DNA from: Byssothecium circinans | Taxonomy: Eukaryota; Ascomycota; Dothideomycetes; Pleosporales; Massarinaceae | DNA length: 64,000 nucleotides | Reading direction: 5' to 3' | Assembly (NCBI GenBank): GCA_010015675.1 | Contig: ML977015.1 | Span: forward strand, 21,450 to 85,449 | Shown: positions 52,581 through 61,742 of the stretch, piece after piece | Position numbering within the stretch: position 1 is the stretch's first letter | How the letters are laid out: each line of letters starts with the position of its first letter | The notes under the pieces: model-generated | Databases searched by the model: none | What the model was told of the DNA's origin: nothing | What the model saw: only the letters and a program-made list of their open reading frames with translations | Made by a program: the position numbers and the translations under genes

Positions 52581-53626
52581 TTACTTTGGTCGGGTCACCA
52601 CAACTACGGCCACGATAATGGCGATGATGATGATAAGGATCACGCAGATGAGTAGGCACCACCACTTCTTGCGGCGGGCACTTCGGGCCTTCTCCACGGC
52701 GCCGCCCATTTCAACGTTGGCTTGCACGACGTTGTCGTGGATCTCCTCGCCCTTTTGCTCGATGTTCTCGACGAGGGGCTCTTGCTGCATGACGATCTGG
52801 TCGAGATCCTGGAATAGCTGGGCAAGCTCCACCATCTGTTGTTCGATCTTCTGGATGGCTTCGTGTCGCTCCTTGACATTGCGCAGGGTCGATGAGGCTT
52901 GGCCGCGGCGGTCGGAGCTGAGCAGCTGCACGGGAGTTAGTCGCGATACAGATTAGTTAGAGGAAAGGAGTCAATACAGCTTGCTGGAAAATGGGAGCCT
53001 CGGGGTCCTCAACGGCTTCTCGGACTTCCTCCTCTGTGGCATCGGGACGGACAATGCGGTACTGGCGCTCAGCGGCCGCCTGCGAGTCCCGTCGGAAATC
53101 AGACTCGAGGTTCTGGTACCTGTTGATGGTGGCCTTCAACCTGCGGTCGACCTTGCCGACCTGGGGAGCGTTTCGCGGATTTCCAGACTCAGGCTTCGAC
53201 TTGATGTTCTTGACGCGTGTGACGAGGCCACGGTAGCCCGTCATGATCTGCGAGCTGAGGTTTGTGATCTCGCCAGAGGGCATGTCCGGCCGCGCCAGCA
53301 CCTGCTTGAATGTGCGCTCGAGGTTGTCTAGCTGGCTGTCGAGCTGGTCGAGCGCGCGGTCGACTTCGCGGCATTCGTTGAGGATGGCATTGGGGTCCGC
53401 GCCGCCGCCGGCCGGCTGCCCGTACGGCTGCATCTCCACCGAGTTGGCTGAGTTTATTAGATGCTGTGCATGCGTTTTCAGGGTCCATCAACATACGCTC
53501 GTCATAGCGGCCCTGCGCATAGTTGTTGTATCGTCCGCCGCCCTGACCGCCGTCGTCCCGCTGGTCGTAGGGGTTGGAGCCGTAGCCCATCTGCTGGTAG
53601 CCACCGTTGCCGTACTGTGAAGCCAT
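52581..53626 (-). CDS. Plasma-membrane syntaxin (Sso1/Psy1-type Qa-SNARE)
   Basis: Drives fusion of secretory vesicles with the plasma membrane, pairing with Sec9- and Snc-type SNAREs. Three exons (53497-53626, 52978-53447, 52581-52925) give 314 residues. A Gly/Tyr/Gln-rich leader (MASQYGNGGYQQMGYGSNPY) precedes a three-helix Habc domain (NAILNECREVDRALDQLDSQ ...) and the SNARE helix (LRNVKERHEAIQKIEQQMVE, LAQLFQDLDQIVMQQEPLVE), then a C-terminal membrane anchor (WWCLLICVILIIIIAIIVAV). Start at the ATG of MASQY, not the upstream in-frame Met, because the family begins this way and an intron phase fits. No defects. Confidence 0.94.
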
Positions 53627-54411
53627 CGCGTCAGTCAATGTGATATGTGTGATGAAAGGAGAAGACTCCAAGCAGACGCAGGGAAAACACCGATCGGGTC
53701 AAGGACATGGACAGGGTGCTTACACTCATGCTGAAACCCGACTGGTGTGGTGGTGTGGGCTGCGGCTACTCCTGAGACGCTGGCTCTGGATGCGGAGGGC
53801 GAATGGTCCTCGTGACAGGGAATTGATGTGAGAGACTGGTGCCGGCACGCGCAGCGGTCGAGATCAATGATGCAAAGTAGATGGAGGCGAGATGGGCGCT
53901 GGATGAGATTTGAAGAAGTCTTTGGCTGTCGTCTGGGGGCTGAGGTCCGTCCAAGCCTTGTCCACTCTCCAGGACGCGCTAGCCAAACGCGCGTGAGAAT
54001 GCACAGCTCTGAGCTCGCTGACCACGACGCTTTTTCGCCTTCACGGCGTCTATTTTTGCATTTGCCTCTGAGCCCCCCTCGTTCAATCGTACGCCACCTT
54101 ACGTGCGCAATACCTACTACTACCAGTGGTTGCGGTATTTGTGAGCTTTTGCTATTTGTGCTGCATTCTGCAAGCCTTGCGAGCGGCCGTACTCTCAATT
54201 CACTGTACGGACATTGCACAATCATGGTCCGACCAGTAACATAAGCTCAGCCTTACAGGCATAACTTAGTCAGCTACGAGCCTCGCCATTCTCTGTCGGG
54301 TATCTACATAATCTCATCCGCTATCAAAACCTTCGCCAAACATACAGATACACGCACACGAGTAGAGTTTACGCAAAATGCCAGTTCAACGTCTGCAGTC
54401 GAACGCGCCGG
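53627..54411. other. Intergenic region upstream of syntaxin
   Basis: It holds the syntaxin promoter and the 3' flank of the NAPRT gene. Minus-strand frames (53635-54225) are open but have no domain and lie in promoter sequence. Confidence 0.4.
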
Positions 54412-55936
54412 TCACGATGTGGCGGGCTGATCAGCTGTTCCCCACCGCGTACTCTCGTTGTCGCCGACCCACGTCTTCTCCGTGTACCCCAGGCGCTGCT
54501 TGACTTCCTGAACTGTGTCTTTGTCGCCAGTGTTCTTGCCGATGTTGTCGGAGATCTTGACGGCGTGGCGGCCAGATGCGGATGCAATCTTGATCACGAT
54601 GTTCAACGGCACCGACTTCTTGCCCGTCGATTCGGAAACGAAGTCATCTGGAGTTGTCAGTATGCAAGGCAAATGAGATGGGGAATAACTCACTGGTCAG
54701 ATATGTTCCCACGCCAAAGGTCGGCTGGAAGCCCTCCTTTTCCGCCGCAGCCTTGTACTTCAAGCACAGGTCGATGTTCAGCGAGTCGGAGAAGACAATT
54801 GTCTTCTTTTCCTTGATGCCATGCTCGTCATAGAACTGGCGCATCATCTTGACAAAGTCCAATGGATCGCCAGAGTCTTGACGTACACCTGTAAAGACGT
54901 CGGCATACGTCTTTTTGGGCTTCTTCACTCCATCCGCTGTGGTGGATTTTGGAACAGGCTGTTTGAATGCCTTCAGGAATGCCGGCGTGCCAAAAGTGTC
55001 GGTCAGCGCAATCGCGAGCACGCCCTCGCCAAACGTCTCCGTCCAGTATTCCAGGGCAATCTCATTTGCGCGCTCGTAGTCATTTGTGATGGCTGCGACG
55101 CCCATGAACCATTCGTGTGCGACCGTTCCTACAGGCTGTATCTTGTGCTTCATTGCGAAGTGCACGTTGCTCGTACCCGTGAGCTTGCCCGCCCAGCCTT
55201 TCTGTGCAGCCTCAGCCTCTGCGCGACGTAGCCCCCGAAGCACCAGCTCTTGCGTGTGGTAATCGCGCCTTCGTCGCGTCCCGAACTCGGAGAAGATGCA
55301 GCCCTCCTCGAGCAATTTCAGGCCCTTCTGGTATGCCTTCTCCTCCTGACCTGCATAGCTCCAATCTTTGTCACAAAACTTGAAGTAGGCCTCGCTCACA
55401 AGGGCGAGCAGCGGTATCTCGTAAAGAATGGTGTCCAGCCACAGCCCCTCTGTGTGTATCCTGAAGTCGCCGATATCGCTGTCTGCGCCGGTATCCTCAG
55501 CCGGAGTGAAGATGAGTTTCAGTTGCTTCGAGGGCTGGAGGCGGAACTTGGAAAGAAAGGTGAGGTATTGATCGTTGAGATACGGACACGCACTCTTCAG
55601 GAACTTGTATTCCTCATCTGCTAAGGATACGTTTTCAAGTTCTAATCAACATTAGCGTCGCGCATAGTTTAAAGAGCGCGCATCGCCCACTGTCTACTTG
55701 CGCCTGAAGCCATTGAAAGGCAGCGCGGCTGAGTTTCTTGTCGGGCGTGCGATTTGTGAAGCCATATGTCACGGAGACGTCGGGGAAGTACTTTAAGATA
55801 CAACATTGCATCGTCAGCTTGTAAAGGTCACTGTCGCGGTTAGCAAACATGTCCCTAGCTATCTATTAGATAGAACGTACGTATCTAAGAGCGAGAAGAT
55901 GCCCTCGGGCAAGGCCGAAGCGTTGGAGTCGGCCAT
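54412..55936 (-). CDS. NPT1: Nicotinate phosphoribosyltransferase (NAPRT)
   Basis: Converts nicotinate plus PRPP (with ATP) to nicotinate mononucleotide in NAD salvage (Preiss-Handler pathway). Four exons (55881-55936, 55691-55830, 54694-55641, 54412-54647), introns 46-50 bp, give 459 residues. Landmarks: DLYKLTMQCCILKYFPDVSV at the N-terminus, IFSEFGTRRRRDYHTQE, GTSNVHFAMKHKIQPVGTVAHE, ALTDTFGTPAFLKAF, GVRQDSGDPLDFVKMM, VFSDSLNIDLC and GVGTYLTNDF. These cover the substrate and phosphate sites. The intron placing QVDK/LENVSL matches the family. Complete and probably active. Confidence 0.95.
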
Positions 55937-56371
55937 GATGTAGTATGAGTGTAGTATTCAAGATCCGGCAAAGTCGAAGGAGGGGTGGTGGGGTCGCAAG
56001 TTGTGCTAGGCTAGCTTGAGCTTGCGCGTTTGATAGAAGTAACTTGGAGAGTCGCGAAAGTATGAGTCGAGGTTGAGTGATGGTGGGAGGCAACCCATGC
56101 AATCCGAATTGAAAGGCAATTCTTTCTTTCACTCCACGTGCAATGAAAATGTCATTTCCGCGGCCGATGAGATAGCCTTGTGAAACGCGTCATACCATCG
56201 TACAGCCTTGTACGGGTGGCCTTTTCCACCCACAGTGAAGTTCTTCTGGTGGATGCATACATAACACATTTCACCCGCCGTAGCCATCGATGAGGATGAG
56301 TAAGCGGCGGGCTGGACCTGCGGCATATCATCGCAACCTTAGCTTGTCCTCTCCTCCTCCTCCCGCACGAC
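55937..56371. promoter_or_regulatory. Divergent promoter between NAPRT and cytochrome b5-like gene
   Basis: About 435 bp between two start codons pointing apart. No TATA box is clear. A CCACGTGCAATG sequence contains a CACGTG palindrome near 56136. Confidence 0.35.
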
Positions 56372-57391
56372 ATGCTTATCGCTGTTTCTCTGCTCGCGAT
56401 ATCGCTGTCGGTCCTGTTCTACAAGCATCCGCCCTCAACATGGCATTTCTTTGTCTCCCAGCCGAAACGCGATGCCGCATCCGAGCAGTCGCAAATTGAT
56501 AGCCTAGAACACGTCCCCGCCGACGACCCACAAGTAAAGCCTCAGGTCAAAACGGATGGCGAAGCCGAAACCGGAAAGCCGTCAAGCTCATCAACTGTCG
56601 AGTCGCCTTGTAGTACACCAAAAGCTGCGCTGAACGGCACTGCCAATGGGGTTGCGATACCTACCTTCACACTAGATGAGCACGAGAGCTCTGACGATGA
56701 TGAGGACGAAAGCAACCTCCCTCCGCCGTCCTTCCCAGCTGCAAACTCCGTGCAGAGAGCTTCTGCGCCTTCGGTCGGTGTCATGACTCCCCCACCGAAT
56801 CCTGCATTCATGGCACCGCCTGCGAGGCCCAGTAGCCCTTCCCTAATGGCGCCGCCACCCCGAATAAACCCCTCGAACCTACGTGCCTTGCCCACAATAG
56901 CGCAGTCTATGCGGGTTCCAACAACTGGTCCGTTGCCAAATCGTGGCCCCGTGCCGAACAGAGGCCCTCCCACATCGAACGGTGGGTTGGCGCCAACACT
57001 AAAGACGCCAAATGCGCGGAACAAGGTGCTGCTCTCGCCTGGTCACTCGCCGCTCGACTGGGCGAATCTGCAGAGGTCAGGAAAGAACCTCTCAGGGGTC
57101 CCTTCGCTCATCCGAGTAACGCCTTCCATGCTCAAGGAGAAGAACGGGCGGAAAGGTAAGCCCGCATGGTCGAGCTACCAGGGCAAAGTGTACAACATAT
57201 CGCCATATCTGCCATTCCATCCGGGAGGCGAGGGCGAGCTGAGAAGAGCTGCTGGAAAGGACGGCGGGAAGCTGTTCATGGAGGTGCACCCGTGGGTGAA
57301 CTGGGATAATATGCTCGGCGAGTGCCTGGTTGGCATTATGGTCGCTGAAGACCAGGTGCCGGTTACGAGTAGCTTGGAGGACATGGATTGA
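56372..57391 (+). CDS. Cytochrome b5-like heme-binding protein (Irc21-type)
   Basis: A single exon of 339 residues. An N-terminal membrane helix (MLIAVSLLAISLSVLFYKH) is followed by a long Pro/Ser-rich disordered region. The C-terminal cytochrome b5-type domain reads WSSYQGKVYNISPYLPFHPG, GEGELRRAAGKDGGKLFMEV and HPWVNWDNMLGECLVGIM. The two heme-ligating His are in HPGG (near residue 282) and HPWVN (near 305). This layout resembles yeast Irc21 and the b5 part of Ncb5or, which act in electron transfer, but no reductase domain is attached. It is divergent from NAPRT. Confidence 0.9.
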   Translation: MLIAVSLLAISLSVLFYKHPPSTWHFFVSQPKRDAASEQSQIDSLEHVPADDPQVKPQVKTDGEAETGKPSSSSTVESPCSTPKAALNGTANGVAIPTFTLDEHESSDDDEDESNLPPPSFPAANSVQRASAPSVGVMTPPPNPAFMAPPARPSSPSLMAPPPRINPSNLRALPTIAQSMRVPTTGPLPNRGPVPNRGPPTSNGGLAPTLKTPNARNKVLLSPGHSPLDWANLQRSGKNLSGVPSLIRVTPSMLKEKNGRKGKPAWSSYQGKVYNISPYLPFHPGGEGELRRAAGKDGGKLFMEVHPWVNWDNMLGECLVGIMVAEDQVPVTSSLEDMD

Positions 57392-57696
57392 TTGAACGAA
57401 TGATGGATGATACCCCATAGACGACGAATTAGACTAAGTTGCATTCCCCCATTCGGTCTCTTTCCTATATTCGTCCACTTTTCCAAGTCTCGCTATGTGG
57501 CCTCTTACCCGTATGCCCTATTCACTCATCATCGAAAATATCAAATGCCAAACAAGGCTGTCGACTCACCCGACCCATATACAACTTCCACAGATATGGC
57601 ATTCCTTTGAGAGAGAACCGGTGGAGTGGAAGATCATAGAAATGGACCAGGCGCTATACCTTCGCTAGAGAAGGAGATGCGGACTTGAGTAGGAGT
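57392..57696. other. Spacer between converging genes
   Basis: About 300 bp of 3' flank; nothing recognised. Confidence 0.4.
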
Positions 57697-58773
57697 CTAC
57701 GCCGTACTCTCAGTGGCCACGCGGACCCGAAAGCCACCAAGTTTGCAGCTCGTGTGCATAACATGCCACTCCAGCTCCCGCTTTGCGTCAAACCCCATCG
57801 CACAGTCATCGCAGTCGAACTGCCCGGCCGTCGCCACAACTATCTCGTCTCCTTCATCACCATCTTTACCACCTTTCCTACCAGCACCACCTCTTCCCGC
57901 CTCAGCCCGTGCCTTAGCATCACTCTTCAGCAGATACTTCAACCCCCAGCCTTCTTCTTCCAAAACGCCACGCCTTTCCTAGTATGTCCAGTCGCAAAAG
58001 CATGCCGATCAAGACCACTCCTCTTTCTGAACGTCTTGAAACAGCGCCCGCATTCATACACAACCGGCGGACCGTGTTGCGTGCTACCCCGGTGTCGGAA
58101 AACCGCAAAGGCGGCTTCGAAAGTCGGGGCATTTGATCGCGTCTTCTCCCTCCTTCTCTGTTGTTGCTGTGGCATTTGCATCCGCATCCGCATCTGCATC
58201 CGGCATCATTCTGTCCACACCACCATCATCACCAACATGCCCTTCAGCTTCACCATGCATTCCCCGCACCTCCCGACTCAAAAACACCATCCCACACCCC
58301 GGGCACTCAACCCCCCTCTCCCTCACCACCGACCTCGTCGCCCTTACCGCCCCACCCCCGCTCCGTAACAAACTCCCTCACACACCTCCCACACCTCCCA
58401 GTCCGCGGCCTCCACTCCTCTTTCTCTTTAACCATCGTCTTCCCCCCGCCACCCTTCCCGTCAGATAACCCATGCCCCGTCTCCCGAATATGCTGCGTGA
58501 AGGCAGCTTTGGTCTTGGAGTGCCGCGTACAAGCGCCGCAGCGCAGATCGGCGTGCTGTTTTGACTCCTGGTTCCGGGAGTGGTTGGACAAGGTGCAGTA
58601 GGTGCGTTGGCATTTGAGGCATTTGTGGGGGTGGGCGAGGGTGGGGGGACGTGGTCGAGGTGGTGGAGGAGGGCGGTGGGGGTTGGGAGAATTTTGGCGC
58701 AGGTGGAGCATTTGGTGGGTTGGGGTGGTGGTATTTTGTAGGCTGCTAGTGAATGAGAGGAGGGTGAGGACAA
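57697..58773 (-). pseudogene. C2H2 zinc-finger gene with repeated frame changes
   Basis: Zinc-finger blocks appear in order on the minus strand but in changing frames: KCSTCAKILPTPTALLHHLD, HKCLKCQRTYCTLSNHSRNQ, RCGACTRHSKTKAAFTQHIRETGH, CGRCVREFVTERG, ECPGCGMVFLSREVRGMHGE, YECGRCFKTFRKRSGLDRHA and FDCDDCAMGFDAKRELEWHV. Four frame shifts separate them. At one, a G5 run (WKKKAGG-stop versus GLKYLLKSD), one extra base explains the change. I could not find introns that repair all of them, so either the gene has several short introns with weak signals or it is frameshifted. A DNA- or RNA-binding protein is likely in its intact form. Confidence 0.55.
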
Positions 58774-59287
58774 ATTTGAAGCTGTGGTTGTGGTTGGGTG
58801 TGAGTATTTTCTGGGTGCGGAAGGGCGGGGTTGGATGATGAAGTGTGGAGAGAGGTGCGGAGTTATGTGTTTGATCGAACAGGTGGGAGTGGGAGTGACG
58901 TATGTTGAAATCGTGCGCAGTTATTCACCACGGCACCAACTACCCTCGGCATACATTTCGCTTGTCACGACAAAAGTCTTGCGATTTTAATCGACACGAA
59001 GTGTAGAAATCTTTACTCGTCTCATGAGTCATGACGCTTGACCGTACCCTCCTACCCGCTTCAACCAGCGCACCGTTCACACCGTATGGAAGAAACCACC
59101 CAATGAGTTAATGTCCTTGAAAAATGTTCCCTGCCGCAGAAACTAAGGTATGCCCTGTGAGCGCACTTTACGCTTTCTCGGGAGATGAAAACCAGATCAA
59201 CCACCCACTGAACAAAAAAAGTTTCATCAAGTATCCTCCAAACCTATCAGCAACACATCCACCTCAGGCAACACCATCCCGTACATT
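58774..59287. other. Intergenic region between zinc-finger genes
   Basis: About 500 bp; upstream side of the decayed zinc-finger gene and 3' flank of the next. Nothing else is seen. Confidence 0.4.
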
Positions 59288-60493
59288 TTAAAGGTCGACA
59301 CCATCGGCACAGTGTCCACACCACCCACATTCTCCATCACACAAAATCCAATCCTGCTCATCACTAATGTACCCACTGAAGTTGCCAGCATAGGCCCTTC
59401 CAAAATAGGCTCCTACCTCGTCACCATCATCGTTGTCGTCATCGTCCAGGAACCAAAGCGGATTCCTCGCTTGTGAGTTCGTTAGAGGCATGGGTTGGTC
59501 GTGGGTGTGCTTAAGAGCGGCACAGTGGTTGATAACGGCTTGTCTGGATTTAAATTTCTTCGGACAGGATAGACAGTTGTAGAAGATTGGTTGGCCCAGG
59601 GGGATTATGGGAGCTGGGGCTGGGGCTTTTGTTGCGGGGGCGCTTGGAGGTTGGGGTACGTTTTGGTGGTGATCGTGACGGGTCGCGGTGCGGTGTTGAA
59701 ATAGTGCACGAGCGGACGGGAAGGCCTTGGGGCAGGTGATGCATTGGAAGGGTTTTGGTGTGAGGGGTGGTGTAGAAGCAGCAGCAGCTTTTGGTACGGC
59801 TTTGCTTGCTGCTGTTTGGCTGTGTCCTTTGGCAGTGTGGTGCTGAGCGAGTGCTTGCGCAGAGTTGAACCTCTTTAGGCACGAAGTACATGTGAAGGGG
59901 CTCACAGGCTGCGGTGAAGGAGCCGGAATAGGCCTCGTAGCTTTAGGTGGAACGGTCTTGCTGTCATGAGTCGCAGTGCAGTGCTGAGTGAGTGCTTGTT
60001 GGGAATTGAATGTCTTTGGACAAGACGCGCAATTGAAGGAACTCGGTGCCGCCGTCGAAGTAGCTAAAATCTCCAGTTTAGCTTTGCTTGGTACTGCCTG
60101 GTTGTGGCCCGTCGAAGAGCAGTGCTGAGTGAGCGCTTTTTTGGACCGGAAGACTTTCGACTGCTGAGCTGGGACTTTATCCTTGGACAATGGATTCTTC
60201 CGAACAGCATTCACTGTTTTCGAGGACGAAGCTTCGCCGGCAAGGCCATGCTGGGTATTATCGCGGTGTTCCAAGAACGCGTCCGTAGTCTCGAAAACCT
60301 TCATGCAAGCTCCGCATTTGACCATGAGTTGCTTCACCTCATCATCCTCTTTGGCGGCCTGAAACTTTATCTTTCTCCTCTTCGTATCGTTCTTAGCCTT
60401 CTCTTTACCCTTTGCACTTCTTCTTAGCTCATCGTTCGTTCCTTTTCCTCCTTTCTCATGCACTTCATGCCCCGTCTTCTCCGGATGCGCCAT
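59288..60493 (-). CDS. Multi-C2H2 zinc-finger protein
   Basis: The frame is open from 60535, but the first ATG is at 60493 (MAHPEKTGHEVHEKGGKGTN), giving 401 residues. Fingers follow a CxxCxKxF...LxxHxxxxxH spacing: CGACMKVFETTDAFLEHRDNTQH, CASCPKTFNSQQALTQHCTATH, CTSCLKRFNSAQALAQHHTAKGH, CITCPKAFPSARALFQHRTATRH and CLSCPKKFKSRQAVINHCAALKH; an additional half-finger (FRSKKALTQHCSSTGH) lacks its Cys pair. The C-terminus is acidic (LDDDDNDDGDEVGAYFG) and ends with a small Cys cluster (CDGECGWCGHCADG). The x5 His-His spacing resembles matrin/U1-type fingers that bind RNA or DNA. A further finger lies just upstream, so the true start may be more 5'. Confidence 0.7.
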   Translation of the reverse strand: MAHPEKTGHEVHEKGGKGTNDELRRSAKGKEKAKNDTKRRKIKFQAAKEDDEVKQLMVKCGACMKVFETTDAFLEHRDNTQHGLAGEASSSKTVNAVRKNPLSKDKVPAQQSKVFRSKKALTQHCSSTGHNQAVPSKAKLEILATSTAAPSSFNCASCPKTFNSQQALTQHCTATHDSKTVPPKATRPIPAPSPQPVSPFTCTSCLKRFNSAQALAQHHTAKGHSQTAASKAVPKAAAASTPPLTPKPFQCITCPKAFPSARALFQHRTATRHDHHQNVPQPPSAPATKAPAPAPIIPLGQPIFYNCLSCPKKFKSRQAVINHCAALKHTHDQPMPLTNSQARNPLWFLDDDDNDDGDEVGAYFGRAYAGNFSGYISDEQDWILCDGECGWCGHCADGVDL

Positions 60494-60548
60494 CGGTTCC
60501 TCTTTACTCCCGAAGCTCTTCGCTTTTCCCGTCACGTTGAAGCAAGCC

Positions 60549-60722
60549 CCGCACCTGAAAGTGAAACCGGCACCCTGGTGTTTTCAGAGAGCGTCTAAGC
60601 TGTAGAAACGGCGATCGCACTTATCGCACGTATGCGAAACAGGCTCTTTAAGAGTAAGATTGTCGTCGTGAAGTTTAAGACCTTAATCGTGGGGAAAGTT
60701 TTCGTGCACAATGGGCAGGCAA
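60549..60722 (-). pseudogene. Degraded upstream zinc fingers
   Basis: CPLCTKTFPTIKVL is followed, after a frame change, by HDDNLTLKEPVSHTCDKCDR and RFYSLDAL-stop-KHQGAGF, then FRCGACFNVTGKAK, which runs in frame into the next gene. The finger CDKCDRRFYSLDALxKH carries a TGA at the position before the His. These look like N-terminal fingers of the gene at 59288-60493 that have been lost by a frameshift and a nonsense change, or a neighbour paralogue. Confidence 0.5.
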
Positions 60723-61141
60723 GCAAAGACAAGTTGTTTGTAAAGGAAGACCTTGGGAAGTTTGACTGGTGAGATGTTACGGTGCGAGGAGGGGTTTGCA
60801 TATGCGGTGTAACGGTATAGTATCTTGTGAGTGGACAGATATTCAACCACTTAACGTGAGAACGCCCACTTATAGGTGTTCTCTTTGATTAAAGACCAAA
60901 AGAATCACTCTTAAAAGTAGGATCCTAGCTAATCAGTTATTTATATACCTTTTTAATTTTCTTCTATATATCTAAAGATCGGCTTTTTCCCCACAGCATC
61001 GCCAATGCGCATTTCGTCACTCTCGCAAACACTTACCCCTTCCTCCACCACCACCTCCATCATCTAAAGCTACCAAAACCATCCTAATCAAGTTCAGTAC
61101 CTACATCTATAACTCCATTCCCGATCTCTATATCTAAAACT
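60723..61141. other. AT-rich intergenic stretch
   Basis: AT-rich around 60900-60985, with CT-rich sequence after it. No gene is seen. Confidence 0.4.
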
Positions 61142-61308
61142 CCTAAAATGGATTTCCACCATGCCCCGTCTTCCGGAGCGCCATCTTCGTACTAAAAGTC
61201 CTCCCACACGTCCTACACGCCAGGCGATAAACAAAGATTCGCCTATATATATTTAGCGAATCTGCACTGTAGAATTTGCCACCGCAGTAGACGCATGTAT
61301 GCCACTGA
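61142..61308 (-). pseudogene. Third zinc-finger remnant
   Basis: The minus strand reads HTCVYCGGKFYSADSLNIYR, then RLACRTCGRTFSTKMALRKT and GHGGNPF-stop. The order CxxCxxxFYSxDxL...CxxC...KTGHG parallels the degraded fingers at 60549-60722 (CDKCDRRFYSLDAL...CGAC...EKTGH), so it is a paralogous fragment. No start or complete C2H2 unit remains. Confidence 0.5.
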
Positions 61309-61742
61309 GCCTATGCGATTTTCTTTACTCGGAGGTATTGACAAAGCGCGGCTTTGGGTTTAATGGACTTTGTTGCATAGAGGGCTGAAGCACGGCATTA
61401 GAAGGCTGATGTGGTAGTAGGTTGGTGGAGAGCGAGATGGGGACTGGTACCTTAGGTTTGCTGTGATGAGTGAAAAAGTACGGAAGGTAGGTACCGTAAG
61501 AACGGCCTTCCTTTTGTGGAGAAGCAAAAACATCAAACATATACGCTGAACGTGTGATAATTCGATAGATCAGACTCCAAAGTTCCACAAGATTGGAGAA
61601 TCGTACGCTCATAAATGAAAATGATACAAACTTTCCCATATGCCCAATGAGTCTTTCTTCGATGGCGCCGCTCTAGGTTCATTTTGTATCCATTAAAAAT
61701 TACTCATATATATACCAACGCAATCCCACAATCTTTTCACGC
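61309..61742. other. Intergenic region
   Basis: A minus frame at 61325-61639 is open for 104 codons but has no domain. It forms the 3' flank of the S41 protease gene. Confidence 0.4.

Noticed and set aside
53635..54225. 196-codon minus frame upstream of syntaxin
   Set aside because: It lies in promoter and leader DNA, has mixed composition and no domain.
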